Source: Cryptomeria japonica
Lineage: Eukaryota > Streptophyta > Pinopsida > Cupressales > Cupressaceae
Assembly (NCBI RefSeq): GCF_030272615.1
Contig: NC_081413.1
Location: 562,908,510-562,972,509 of the forward strand
Direction: 5' to 3'
DNA: 64,000 bases
The notes below the pieces were generated by a model that was not told the origin of the DNA, did not search any database, and saw nothing but the letters and a program-made list of their open reading frames with translations. Positions 1 through 10,376 of this stretch are shown one piece after another. The stretch's first letter is position 1. The number at the start of each line of letters is the position of its first letter. A program made the translations under genes and the position numbers.

Positions 1-256
1 TGAAAGTTAGTTTTTGCAAGTTATGTGATTCCGAAATGCGAACACCACCAAAGTGCTTAGAGAGGCCAAAGGACGAAGATCACAATTGATTTGGACGAAT
101 TTGGACAACTTTCTATTTTTAGAAAGTTTGTTTTTTTGCTTTTTCCTATTTGTTAGGAAGTTTCGTTTTTGGCCTTTTTAGCCCAATCCCCGGTATGGCT
201 ATTTTTAGAAAGTTTTCTCTATTTTTTAGGGATGTCTTCTTTTTGCTTTTTCAGAA

Positions 257-595
257 TGGGAACCTAGGGTTTACACTTGCACCACTGACCTGCTTTGACC
301 GGAACTCGAAAATTCCAAGTTTTGATCTAAAAAAGCTAAATCCCTAGATTTTAGGCTTTTTTGCTTTTTTGAGATGCAAACCTAGGGTTTACACTTGCAC
401 CACTGACCAGCTTCGACTGGAACTCGAAAATTCCAAGTTTTGACCTAAAAAAGCTAAATCCCTAGATTTTAGGCTTTTTGCTTTTCGGAATGCAAACCTA
501 GTGTTTACGCTTGTACCACTGACCTGCTTCGACCGCGATCCAAAATTTTCAAATTTTGACCCAAAAAGCTAAGTTCCTATATTTTAGGGGGTCAT
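257..595. repeat. Three tandem units of about 116 bp
   Basis: Units begin near 257, 372 and 488. Each carries aacctagggtttacacttg near its start and the words aattccaagtttt and gctaaatccctag further on. The third copy is the most diverged. The array lies in the left part of the giant LTR. Nothing suggests coding. Confidence 0.75.
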
Positions 596-841
596 GGCAC
601 CTTCAAAGGATAATCAACTCGAAAAATCATCCTGATCCTCAAATGTCCTGAAATTTGGCTAAGTCTGGAATGTCATCCTGATCCTGAAATTTGACTAAGT
701 CTGGAAAATTGGAGAATCCTCCAAAAACTAGATTTTGCATTATTAGTCCTAGAGGCCCGAAACCACTCTCAAACATCCTGATAATATATATGAAATATAA
801 CTTAAAGTATAAACCACTTATACTTGAATGTTATATTTCAT

Positions 842-1640
842 ATATAGTCCGCCCTCTTGAGAGCCTCCAAAAGTTCGCCTTGAAGAGCAAAGGTCTAGAA
901 GTCCGCCCATGTTGGAGATGTCTAAAAGTCCGCCATGTTGGGAGGTAGACCAAAACTCTGCCAAGATGGGAGAGATGCTTGAAGTCCGCCCAAGAGGAGG
1001 GATGCCTAAAGTCCGCCCTAGGAGGTGTCTCCAAAGTCCGCTCAAGGTGGGAGAGATGCCTAAAGTCCGCCCTAGGAGGTGTCTCCAAAGTCCGCTCAAG
1101 GTGGGAGTGTTGCCTAAAGTCCACCTTGCATGGAGCAACACCAAAGTCCGCCATAGGTTGAAGAGGCCATGGTGGCCAACACTCCAAAGTTCGCCATGTA
1201 TGTGTAGGGTGCATAGGGGTGTAGCCTAAAGTCCACCCAAGCATGCCAAGTGATGAGAAGCCAAGTCTAAACTCCGCCATAGGTTAGAGAGCCATGAGGA
1301 GGTGTCTCCAAAGTCCGCCCAAGGTGGAGAGATGATAGAAGTCCGCCCAAGTTGGGGACACCACCAAAGTCCACCCAAGATGAGAGACCACCAAAGTCCG
1401 CCCAAGATGGGAGCCACCACCAAAGTCCGCCCAAGATGGAGGTCATGTAGGAGCCCTCTCCCAAGTCCGCCAAAGTAAGAGAGCAAGGTAACAGGTGCCA
1501 AGTTTAAAGTCCGCCAAGGGTAAAGAGAGCTATGAGGAGAGACCTTCAAAGTCCGCCCCATACCTTAGCCAAAATTCCCGACTTGATGGAGAGCCATGAG
1601 GAAAGGTCTCCAAAGTCTGCCATACCTTGGAGAAGATGGA
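842..1640. repeat. Minisatellite of about 27 bp built on aagtccgccc
   Basis: The word aagtccgccc or a close variant recurs roughly every 25-40 bp, with tight 27-bp spacing between about 981 and 1145. Spacer words such as caaggtgggagagatg and taggaggtgtctcc alternate. Several overlapping frames are open on both strands because the unit is a multiple of three long and poor in stops; I do not take them for proteins. The array is more GC-rich than its flanks. Confidence 0.8.
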
Positions 1641-2600
1641 GATAAATTTCAAAAGTCCACCTACGCATTGAAAAGTCAAACAAAATCAACAAGATGCCAG
1701 TGATGTCACAAAATCCACTGAGATTTCAAAATTAAATCCAAAGTGAAGAAAATCTCTAAGGATTATTAAAAATCCTCGAAATAAATCCAAAATAGAAAGT
1801 TTTCAAAAGGAGAATATTGGAAGATTGATAAGGATTTCGAAATTTAACTCCAAAATGGAAAGTTTTTTTTAAAGAGAATATTGGAAGATTAATAAATATT
1901 TCAAACTTATAGCCAAATTGGAAACTTTTGGAAGATATTTTCTTCGAATTTGGAAACATGACAACACTTTCCAAAAGAGTGAAGTTAAAATTACAAACAT
2001 GATTTGGAAGATTTTAAGGGTTTCTGATTGAGGATTTAACTTTATTTACAAATACTTCATTGTAAACTTCATTTCTACACCAAGAAATTCGAAAATATTA
2101 AGGAGAGCATAGTAAAATACTTTCAATTTGGAGTTCATCTGGAGAAAGTTTTGGATATTGTTGGAAGTTGGATAAACTTTTTTGACAAAAGTTTCATAGA
2201 TTTTTGGAGAAAGACAACCAGTATAAGGACGAATTATTGAATCTCTCCTGAATTTTTGAGGGTGAAATTAAATTCATGATGCAGATTTATGTATTTTTTG
2301 AGTTTTTCCAGAGTTTGAGAAATGATTTTTAGTGAATTTGTTCGAATTTCTAAGGGAGGAAAATCATTTTTTTTGGCTAAGTATAAGAAATTTTCGGAGT
2401 TATAACACTTGGTGTTGGATTGCGATCACAGTTATCTTGAAGGTTGGAGAATTTACATGTGAAAATCCCATTCTCATGGCTAAGTATGAAAATGAAGTGA
2501 AATTTTCCAAACACTTAGCCGTTCGCAGCCTCGATTTTCTTTAATCCAAGATAGATTTCTAACTTTTTTTCTTTGGTTTTACAAGTCGCAGGAGGAAATA

Positions 2601-3045
2601 GAAGCGGGATCATCATAGAGATCGCAGTTGGAGTTTCAAGCCAAACGAAAGATTGAGGACAAGTTCACAGGCAAGGTTCATCCGAGTGTGAAGATAGCCA
2701 AAATTTGGCTAAGTATGGGAAATGCTTTCACAAAGAAAATTCCAATTTCCTCAATCATGATGAAGGCATGTCAGGGTATCGAGAAGAAGGACATGATCAC
2801 AACAAATGCCTGAACAGCTTGATCGCGTCATTTCATATTTGCAAGGGGTTACCCAGAGCTTTTTAACCCTCCTCCCACGCAACATAAATTGGCAACTGAA
2901 GGCAGGATCATCACAGAAAACACAAATGGAGTTTCGAGCCAATTTTAGAATTGAAAACGGGACCACGAGCAAGGTTCGTCCGAGCATAGAGAGGGACAAA
3001 ATTTGGCTAAGTATGAGAAATACTTCGCGAAGAGATTTCTTCTCC
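2601..3045. repeat. Diverged direct duplication of about 300 bp
   Basis: 2609-2745 and 2906-3045 share the words ggatcatca, tggagttt, gaggaca or gggacca, caaggttc, tccgag and aaaatttggctaagtatg in the same order, about 297 bp apart. It is part of the LTR body; no gene is seen. The stretch 1690-2600 before it is AT-rich with weak internal repetition and nothing I can name. Confidence 0.55.
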
Positions 3046-3479
3046 AAATTCGAGGCACTTGAAAGAATCTCAAGGCATCAAGAAAGAAGTTCTCAGACTT
3101 GGTGAAAATATGGAAAAGTTAGATAAACTTCCAACTTCTTGAAGAATTTCATCTCCTGAAGGATTTAAAAAAGACAAGCTCCCAAGCAGAATCAAATGGC
3201 GACAAGAAGGAATCAAATTTCCATACTTAAACGATTTCTTGACACAAATTGGAGAATTCAAGAAAGACATCCAACACGTTGAGGTGGCGCCTCGTCATTT
3301 TCCAACCAATCAGATCGCTCCAAGTCAGCATGTCCAAGTTCGATGAACCTAACTTATCTAGAAGCTTCTAGAAGGGCACACTTCACAATGCAACAACCTT
3401 CTATTTTCATTGATGGTTCATATTTAGCAAGAAGGACAAGTGTCCCAAATGTAATTGGTCGAGGGTAGTTAGTTTTGGG

Positions 3480-3570
3480 AAACCCTAATTAGGGTTTATA
3501 GCTTTCAATCTTGGCCCTTGATCACTGTTTGATCTCAGCCATTCATTTATTTTTGAGAAACTATATAAGT
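3480..3570 (+). promoter_or_regulatory. LTR promoter: telo-box palindrome and TATA box
   Basis: 3480-3497 reads AAACCCTAATTAGGGTTT, a perfect 18-bp palindrome holding the plant telo-box AAACCCTAA on both strands. A TATA box (TATATAAG) starts at 3563, 83 bp from the palindrome start. The solo LTR at 42746-47927 has the same pair 84 bp apart. This is a likely RNA polymerase II promoter of the retroelement. Use of the telo-box is inferred from its known role in plant promoters. Confidence 0.6.
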
Positions 3571-4245
3571 CTACCTCCTCTCATTTGGAGGGTGTGAGGT
3601 TTTTGATGTATTGTTGCTTAAGGTCATTTCCAGATAATATATTGCATGTGCGATGCTTTGTAATCTCTATTATTTGAATGATTTGCATGGTTTCAATTGT
3701 CTCAACACTTAGTTAGAAATTATTTAGATTTGCTTTAATTGTTGTTAATTTGAATGAAGGATTTGATAAGTATCAATTGATGGTGTATTTCCGCTCATAC
3801 TTTTGGTAAATGGATGATTTCCATTCTACCGTGCAAAGTTAGTCTGAGCCCATCCCCTGTGCATCCCAACATCTCGATCATAAGCACAACCCATTGAAGA
3901 TTGCACCGGCCTTGTGTAGTTGTCCCTAGTGTGGCGAAGCAAGGTTTGGTTTCTCGAAAGCACCCAGTTGATACTGTCTCCAGAATTCGTAGGATTAGAT
4001 TAGCCTTCCTGAACCCTATCTTTGTTTTCCTTTCTTTTGAAAGTCTAAATCCCAGAAAATTCCTAAAAAAAAAAAAAGAAGAAGAGCCTAAAAATTGCTA
4101 AATCCATCTAAGTCCAGCAGTTCAAAATACTTGTCAAACGTAAGTCCCCCTTGAAAATTTCAGCATACACTACCCAAGAAGCTATTCCACTAAAGTCGCT
4201 TGTTCGCACATATAGACCTTGGAATCAGTAGTGATTTTTCAGGAG

Positions 4246-4275
4246 AGGATAGAATACCTTCGGGTATCCTATCCT
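4246..4275. other. Hairpin near the LTR 3' end
   Basis: AGGATAGAATACC (4246-4258), loop TTCG, GGTATCCTATCCT (4263-4275): 13 pairs with one A-C mismatch. The solo LTR end near 47867 keeps a decayed version (gaggataagataccttgg). Confidence 0.7.
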
Positions 4276-4306
4276 AATGTTTGGCAGATGATAAAAGACA
4301 CCAACA

Positions 4307-5580
4307 GTGAGCAAGTTGAATGATGTGGGTGCATAAGTTGTTTTCTCGAGTGGAGGATGCAAGATGACAAGAGGAGCTATGGTGTTGGCTAAGAGTGTTC
4401 AAATGGGCACTTTGTACAAGTTGGATGCATGCATTGTTCAGTGCAATAGTTCTTCGCATGTACCAAAGAAGAGACATTTTGATTCTTCATCCTAACCATC
4501 AACTCGAGTAGAGAAAAAAAAGTGGATTTTACATTTGATGGTCATGCTTTGTGGGTACCTAAGGGTGCCAATACTTTGGAGATGAAGCTCCCAACGGAGA
4601 AAACAATGTTATGGCACTAGAGACTCGGCCATATTTGTGAGAAGGGTTCTAGAGCCCTGAAAAATAAGAGCCTTGTTGGTCTTGATGATTGTAATCTTGA
4701 GTTCGAATTTTACAAGCATTGTATATAAAGAAAGCAAAACCATGTTTCATTTATTCTAGTTCTCATAAGTCTTTTGGGGTTTTGGATTATATTCACGCAT
4801 ATGTGTTTGATCCTGTTAATGTTCATTATCTAAATCTTTGTCTTTTGTCTCACTCATGGATGACTATAGTAGGACATTTGTATATTTCCTCAAGAGTAAA
4901 TCTAAAATCTTTAGCTGATTTAAGGAATTCAAGTCCTTGGTTGAAAACCAGACTAGTAGAAAAATTAGTTGTTTCATGACTGATAACGGTGATGAGTTTT
5001 GTTCGACAGAATTTGACAGGTTTTGTAAGGACCATGGGATTGAGAGACACAAAACTACTCCATACACACCACAACAAAATGGAGTTGCAAAGAGCATGAA
5101 CAAATCACTCATAGAGAAGGCTAGGAGTATGCTAAGTTGTGTTAGCCTTGAATAGAAGTTTTGGGCTGAAGTTGTAGCCACTGGATGTTATTTGATTAAC
5201 AAATCTCCTACTTTGGCACTACTTGGAAAGACACCCATGGAGGAGTGGTCTGGTAAGAAGCCCTTAATGAAACATCTCAGAGTATTTGGTTGTGAGGCAT
5301 ATGCACATGTATCGATCAAAATTGGAGAACGAGGTGGTTAAATGTATCTTCATTGGCTATGGTGTCGATGTGAAGGGTTAGAAGCTTTAAGATTCAATTG
5401 GAGAGAAGCTTCTCTATAGTAGAAAGGTGAATTTTCCGAGAGTTGAAACCTTTCACTGTTGATTTGCAACCAAAGAAAGAAGAGAAACAAAAAACGAGGC
5501 AGTTCAAGATCCACCTACTTTGAAGAAAGATGAACTACACACTCTTGTCCAACATGTGGAGAGGCTATCAACCAAGTTAG
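4307..5580 (+). pseudogene. Ty1/copia pol fragment (GAG-pre-integrase and integrase)
   Basis: Frames change several times but the domain order is clear. Pre-protease/GAG-pre-integrase sequence appears at about 4310-4480 and 4580-4750, with the LWH..RLGH-type motif and a zinc-binding Cys-x2-Cys-like pair. The integrase core follows at about 4850-5350. MTDNGDEFCS near 4977 holds the second catalytic Asp. At the third catalytic site NGVAKSMN has Lys where copia integrases have Glu, so the copy is inactive. A further stop follows at about 5153. After 5450 only linker sequence remains. RT and RNase H are absent; gypsy sequence takes over. Confidence 0.85.
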
Positions 5581-6682
5581 ATACCAGTCCAGAATATTAG
5601 TGCCTACAAAGGAATGCAGTACAGATAGAATCTGGATTGTCTATCTTGAACAAATGAAATTGAAAGAACAAAACATTGCAACACCATCTGGTGGTAATGG
5701 ACATGAATTACAAGTAGATAGCGCAAATGAACCCAATGATCCAAGCATTCAAGTGGGGGACAATGTTTCTTGCATCACACCAGAAGAAGTTGATGGAATG
5801 AAAATGAAAGAAGCCATAGAAGAACTTCAGCAGATAACAAATCATATTCAACACTTGGAAGCATCAGCACATGGGGATCAAATCATTGGTGCAAGTGAAG
5901 AAAGACAACAACAAGATAAACAAAACTATTTTAGTACCTCTCATGAAGGAGAAAATTTTGATCGATGCTTGAACCTGCAACAAAAGAAGTATCCAAAAGG
6001 ACTAATCCTCGACGAAGAAGTTCAATCATGCATTGACAAGATGGGAGAAATGATAAACAACTTGAGGGGGGAAGAAATATGTGACAGTTAGTGGGCCGCT
6101 GAGATGGAAATCGAGTATGAAATGCAATTCAGGTCGGTGCTTGATCCCCTACTCAAGATCCAAGAAGAACTGCTAAAAGGAAACGACATACATGAGATGC
6201 CGACCAACGAACGAGTTGTCACCATAGAAGTAAAGAATGAAGAGCAATTCAGGTTGGGGCTAAACCCGTTACTAAAAATTCAAAAGGAGTTGATGGTTGA
6301 AATACTTCATGTTTCCAAGCTTCCATTTGAGTTTGGATTTCACCACTGTGTGCCTACTGACAATTGGAATTCTAAGCTACATGTTGCAAATGCAAGTGGG
6401 ATAATACATCACCAACTTCAACCTCTTGATGAAGCAGTGGATGATATGCAAGAATTCCTACCCAAGGATGAAGACCACCAAGTTGTCTCTTTCCTTGCTC
6501 CTCAGTCTGAAAGCTACGAATTTGATTACGGAAATTTAGGAAGAACAACTTGCTTATGGATTAATCTTAGTCCAAATGAGTTGCCCCAATTGCTAATCTT
6601 TCCTGAAGTTTTGCTTGAATTTGAGATTTGTATTGTGAAAGATTCCTTCTCTGAGTTTAAAGATGAATTTGCGAGGCTTTGA
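5534..6682 (+). pseudogene. Unknown reading frame with one internal stop, 3' part of a gypsy element
   Basis: One frame is open from 5534 to 6682 except for a single TAG at 6089-6091; translation could begin near 5600 or at a later ATG. The first part is polar and Gln/Glu-rich (EELQQITNHIQHLE, coiled-coil-like). The second part holds an internal repeat: EQFR or MQFR, then PLLKIQ, appears twice about 45 residues apart. The C-terminal half is acidic with no motif I recognise. It sits between copia debris and the pre-LTR region of a gypsy element, so it may be an extra 3' frame of that element. No function is proposed. Low stop density suggests it was coding until recently. Confidence 0.45.
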
Positions 6683-7650
6683 ACCATGACTAATGCCATG
6701 TGGTTCCTACACATCCTGAAAAATCATGTTAGGAGTTGTATATATTTAGGTCTTGTGAGTATTGTCCGTTCGAAATTGTTGTTCATATTAGACAAGGTTT
6801 CCCTTTTGAGGGTTTTGGTTTGTTTTGTTTTGGGTTTTCCCTTTCCTTTCTTGGTTTTGGTTTGTTTCATCTTGTTTTGCTTTGGGTTTTGGTTTCTGGT
6901 TTTTAGCCTTTGGTGTTGGTTTCCCATGAGCTTGTCTGCTCAAGTGGTTTTTCTTAGGTTTAGGATTTTGGAGTGGCCTAAATGTTTGGAGTCTTTGTTT
7001 GCAAGTGGGGTGATGATGTTTTTCCTTGTGCAAGTCTAGTTATATTCCACTAATGTTGTATCTTGACACAGGAATCTTGAGATTGTCATATTTCACACGC
7101 CTAATCAATTGCTCTGAGTCATTTAGATTTCTTGGGAGAAATTATGGCCAGTGAAAACCTTACGTCTTGCTACAATGCCACTAAATTTTCCAAACCCTCA
7201 GTAGGCTTTATTGCTTACGAGCCAAAAGAATTGACGGAAACAAAAACGCAATATCAAAAGAATGAAAAGATGAAAAAATGAAAAGAAATATCAAATTACT
7301 AGCTTTGGGAATATGTGGATAACTCCACTGGGGCTATCGACACCCAACTGGCAGTGGAGCAATATTCATGGGAATTTCAAAGACAACCTCGTCAAAGCTA
7401 TGGATGCTTGACTGGCAGCGAGGCAATATCCAAGATGCTTTTGAAGTAGATACCTTTAGCTTGCTATAGCTGAATCTAGGAGTCTAGATGGTCTTGTGAG
7501 ATGAAATTAATGCATATGCACACACTTAAGCAATCTCAGATTAATGTGCCTTAATCTGGGTTCTAGCCCTGAAGTGTTTTTGAACACTTCCCTTGCCGAT
7601 TGGATTTTATCTTTAAATGTTCAAAAACATTAATTTGGGAGGAGGCTAGA
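6683..7650 (+). mobile_element. Gypsy 3' untranslated region leading to an LTR
   Basis: No intact gene. 6800-6930 is a T/G-rich run (ggttttggtttg words). 7317-7360 and 7395-7430 carry two related copies of a motif with ggggctat or aagctatg followed by ctggcag and a ggc; the same motif stands at 57969-58010 before another giant LTR. A purine-rich stretch (gggaggaggctaga) directly precedes the LTR at 7651 and fits a polypurine tract. Confidence 0.6.
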
Positions 7651-7763
7651 TGTTGTGACGTTTTCACACGTCGCCCCATTGTAAATGGGGATCCCCTACT
7701 TTTTAGGTCCTTTTGGTCTTTTGGTTGTGATTCTCTAGGTCTCTTTGCAACAATCTCTTCGAT

Positions 7764-8096
7764 CCCCTCAGTTTGCCAGTGTTTTGGGTCAATACCATCA
7801 AGTTTGCAAGTCGTTTGTATAAATTCTGGCTAAGTATAAATTTGGTTGTCTAGAACCTGTTTTGTCGATTTTAGGATTTTGCCCTTTAGACTTGCATTTG
7901 AGGCCTTTCCTTTAAGGTTTTGGAAAAACTGAACATTATCCCCTCAGTTTGCAAGTGTTTTGGGTCAATACCATCAAGTTTACAAGTCGTTTGTATAAAT
8001 TTGGCTGTCTAGAACCTGTTTTGTCGATTTTAGGGTTTTGCCCTTTAGACTTGCATTTGAGGCCTTTCCTTTAAGGTTTTGGAAAAACCGAACATT
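7764..8096. repeat. Two-copy tandem duplication (about 176 and 157 bp)
   Basis: 7764-7939 and 7940-8096 both begin cccctcagtttg and run to a gaacatt end. The first copy has a short extra insert (ctggctaagtata). They are otherwise nearly identical, so the duplication is recent relative to the LTR. Confidence 0.85.
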
Positions 8097-8449
8097 GCAT
8101 TGGAATCATTACACTTTAAGGAACTTGCCAGTGAAATTTGAGCGAATTTTGAGGAACTTTTTATTTTTATAAAGTTCCTATTTTTTAGGGATTTCACTAG
8201 TTCCTATAATTCTACCAAAAATCAAACTTACTATTTTTAACAGTTTCTATTTTTATTAAGTTTATGTTTTCAGTAAGTGCCACCCTGCCCCAGTTCACTC
8301 TAATTTTGACGTTTTGAAATACTTACTATTTATAGTAATTCTATTTGTGGCGAGTTCTCAACAAGCAAGGATCCTAGAACTGAAGACTAAGCATTCCTGA
8401 ACACTTCTAAATTCAGAAAATTTGAAAAAGCAGACTTCTGAGCAAAAAT

Positions 8450-8745
8450 TGACTGTGTTGGAAATTCCTTCCTTCAGGATAGAATTCTTTGAAAAAAGTG
8501 AAAAATTGACTGTGTTAGAAATTCTTTCCTTCAGGACAGAATTTTTGGAAAAAGTGAAAAATTCACTATTGACTAAGTGTTGGAAATTCCTTTCTTTAGG
8601 ATAGAATTCTTGGAAAAAGTGAAAAATTAACTAGGTGTTAGAAATTCCTTCCTTCGGGACTGAATTCTAGGAAAGTGAAAAATTGTCGTGTTGGAAATTC
8701 CTTCTTTCAAGACATAATTCCAGGATAATGTGAAATTTGGCCAAG
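8450..8745. repeat. Five tandem units of about 55 bp
   Basis: Each unit contains gaaattcctt or a variant, then agaattctt and a gtgaaaaatt end. Units start near 8453, 8509, 8577, 8636 and 8688. Confidence 0.75.
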
Positions 8746-9769
8746 GATTGAAGAAATTCCTTCCTTAGGGGTAAAGTAGAATCAAGGTCAAGATTGGGCA
8801 CCAAAATAAGGTTAAGGAGAATTTTCCTCCACATCAAAATTCCTTCACCATGGAGAAAATGTGCTCAAGGAAAGGAATGGGCGCCATGCTGACATCAAGG
8901 AAGAAAAGTCTAATTTTCAGAACTGTTCCACTTCTTAGCATATGCACTCCAGGACAAGTAGAAAATTCAATAACATGATTTGGAAGGAAAATTTCAAAAA
9001 ACAAATTCCTTCCCCAGCGCCAAAGGTGAATAATTTCAGGGCACAAAGAAAATTTGGCTATGAGAGAATTTTCTCTCTCCAGGACTCGGGTTGATAAAAT
9101 TCCTCAGGTGTGAAAGAAGTGGTCAGTTGATGGGAAAACCTCCCTACTAGACAAAGTGTGCACGGAAATTTCCTTTAGTAAAAAATTTCTTTGGAAAGAT
9201 TTTCTCTCCAAAATTTCCAGGCATTCAGGAATCCCAAGGCATAAAAATCTTTGTAACGTCCCCTTTCTAGGCGACAGGAGATGAGCAAGGGTTGACCTAT
9301 CATTCGAGCTCCTATAGGTCAACGGTATGATTAGGGGACTTATTCTGAGGGTCATGGAGCTTGGAAGGGGTTCTATTAGCCGTTTTGGATCTTCAAATGA
9401 CAGTTCCTACTTTTTAGGGAGGTCTCATACTTTTTAGGGAGAACTGGCAATTGGCTGGATGACCACCTAGGGGACCAAGGAACAAAGCAGAATCCTTTTG
9501 AGTAGTTACAGGGGTTTGGAAAGAGGTTCCTAATTTTTAGGGTGAGTCCCTACTTTTTAGGAGGAACTGTTAGTTGGCCTGTAGAACTTAGGTAGCATCA
9601 ATGATCATAGTGCTTCAATCGGAATTCAGTTCTAAGTCCAGATTTGGATTTTATGAATAATTCGAGAAATGTTTTGATATTTCTTAAGTTGATTGGAATA
9701 AGGCTCACAATTTTACATAGATGAAGATTTAACCCCATTAAATTAGAAGAGAGAAGAAAGGAAATGGCA

Positions 9770-10181
9770 AAAGTTGTAGCAGAAAGAAATGCAGCTAACG
9801 AAGCATGGATGTATAGAGAAAAAGCTCATATCAGCAATGAAAAAGCACAAGATAAATAGGAAGGCGAGGCCCTTCAGGCACACCTCTCAATGATACGCTA
9901 GAATCACAAAGGTTAACCTTGGAGGAGAGGTCTTGGTTTAGGGCTCATAATAGAGGGGAAGGACACAATTGTTCTCATTGAAATACATAAGCATAAGGAT
10001 GTAAGGTTCCAAACTTTGAGGATTACTTGAAGATATCAACATGGAATGTCAATGAGCTAACTAAAAGTGGAAAGGATCATGGAAGGGTAATTATTTTAGC
10101 AAGAGAATCTTGGGAAAGAATCATTCAAGCTGAAAAGGAGGACCCAAACAAGCAATACATATGGATAAAAATAGAGGATAT
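9770..10181 (+). pseudogene. LINE fragment 1: start of the ORF2 endonuclease
   Basis: MKISTWNVNELTKSGK, beginning at 10027, is the N-terminal motif of LINE apurinic-type endonucleases (the usual form is TWNVRGL). The frame runs to IWIKIED at about 10180 and is cut by the copia A LTR. It resumes with IIYIAACYFAP just after the second copia A LTR at 16326. Upstream, 9770-9870 encodes a Lys/Glu/Ala-rich helix with a stop, possibly the ORF1 tail, but this is weak. The LINE is the oldest layer of the 10-24 kb region. Confidence 0.75.
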
Positions 10182-10361
10182 TATTAGAATAATATCTTTA
10201 TTATTTATTATTAATGGTCAATAATGTAACTTAATGTACATATTAGATTGTTTCTATTCTTCTTTATTTTACAATTGTTTCATAATCGAAACATCATCTT
10301 TGTAATTCTTTAAATGATCGTTTGATCATTTCATTAATTCATTCCATATTATACCAAAACA
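10182..10361 (+). repeat. Copia A 5' LTR
   Basis: It begins tattagaataatatc (the usual TG start has become TA in both copies) and ends ccaaaaca directly before the primer-binding site. 180 bp, very AT-rich. Confidence 0.85.
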
Positions 10362-10376
10362 TGGTATAAGAGTGGG
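10362..10376 (+). other. Copia A primer-binding site
   Basis: TGGTATAAGAGTGGG follows the LTR end directly. It matches the TGGTATCAGAGC primer site for initiator methionine tRNA, with two changes in the core. About 1 kb of T-rich leader without a gene (10377-11366) follows. Confidence 0.8.

Larger units (their letters stand above)
1..4306 (+). mobile_element. Right-hand part of a giant gypsy-type LTR, left end outside window
   Basis: No protein-coding gene is visible here. The stretch carries tandem arrays, a telo-box palindrome and TATA box near 3.5 kb, then a leader-like region ending in gacaccaaca at 4306. The same order, ending in cacatcaaca, occurs in the complete solo LTR at 42746-47927, and the two can be aligned in patches. 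Copia pol sequence starts immediately after 4306, so the LTR interrupts a copia gene. The next five bases (gtgag) would be the target duplication, but its partner is off the window. Inference: at least 4.3 kb of one LTR. An alternative is several fused LTR fragments. Confidence 0.6.
7651..9720 (+). mobile_element. Giant gypsy LTR, 5' portion, truncated at right
   Basis: It starts with TGTTGTGACG and two hairpins (7654-7668 and 7674-7690) shared with the LTRs at 42746 and 58287. ctactttttagg words recur (7696, 9409, 9530), as in the other giant LTRs. It holds a tandem duplication and a 55-bp array. The right end is not reached: LINE-like sequence begins at about 9770. A second LTR-like start, tgtaacgtcccc near 9252, may mark a different element. 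No gene is seen in the whole stretch. Confidence 0.6.

Noticed and set aside
818-1561. Overlapping open frames on both strands (up to 149 codons)
   Set aside because: They follow the 27-bp minisatellite in several frames at once and encode only repeat products.
3480-3497. Telomere repeat sequence
   Set aside because: Only one AAACCCTAA per strand in a palindrome; a promoter telo-box, not a telomeric tract.
6724-7033. Lys/Gln/Asn-rich minus-strand frames
   Set aside because: Complement of a T/G-rich non-coding stretch; no motif and no start context.
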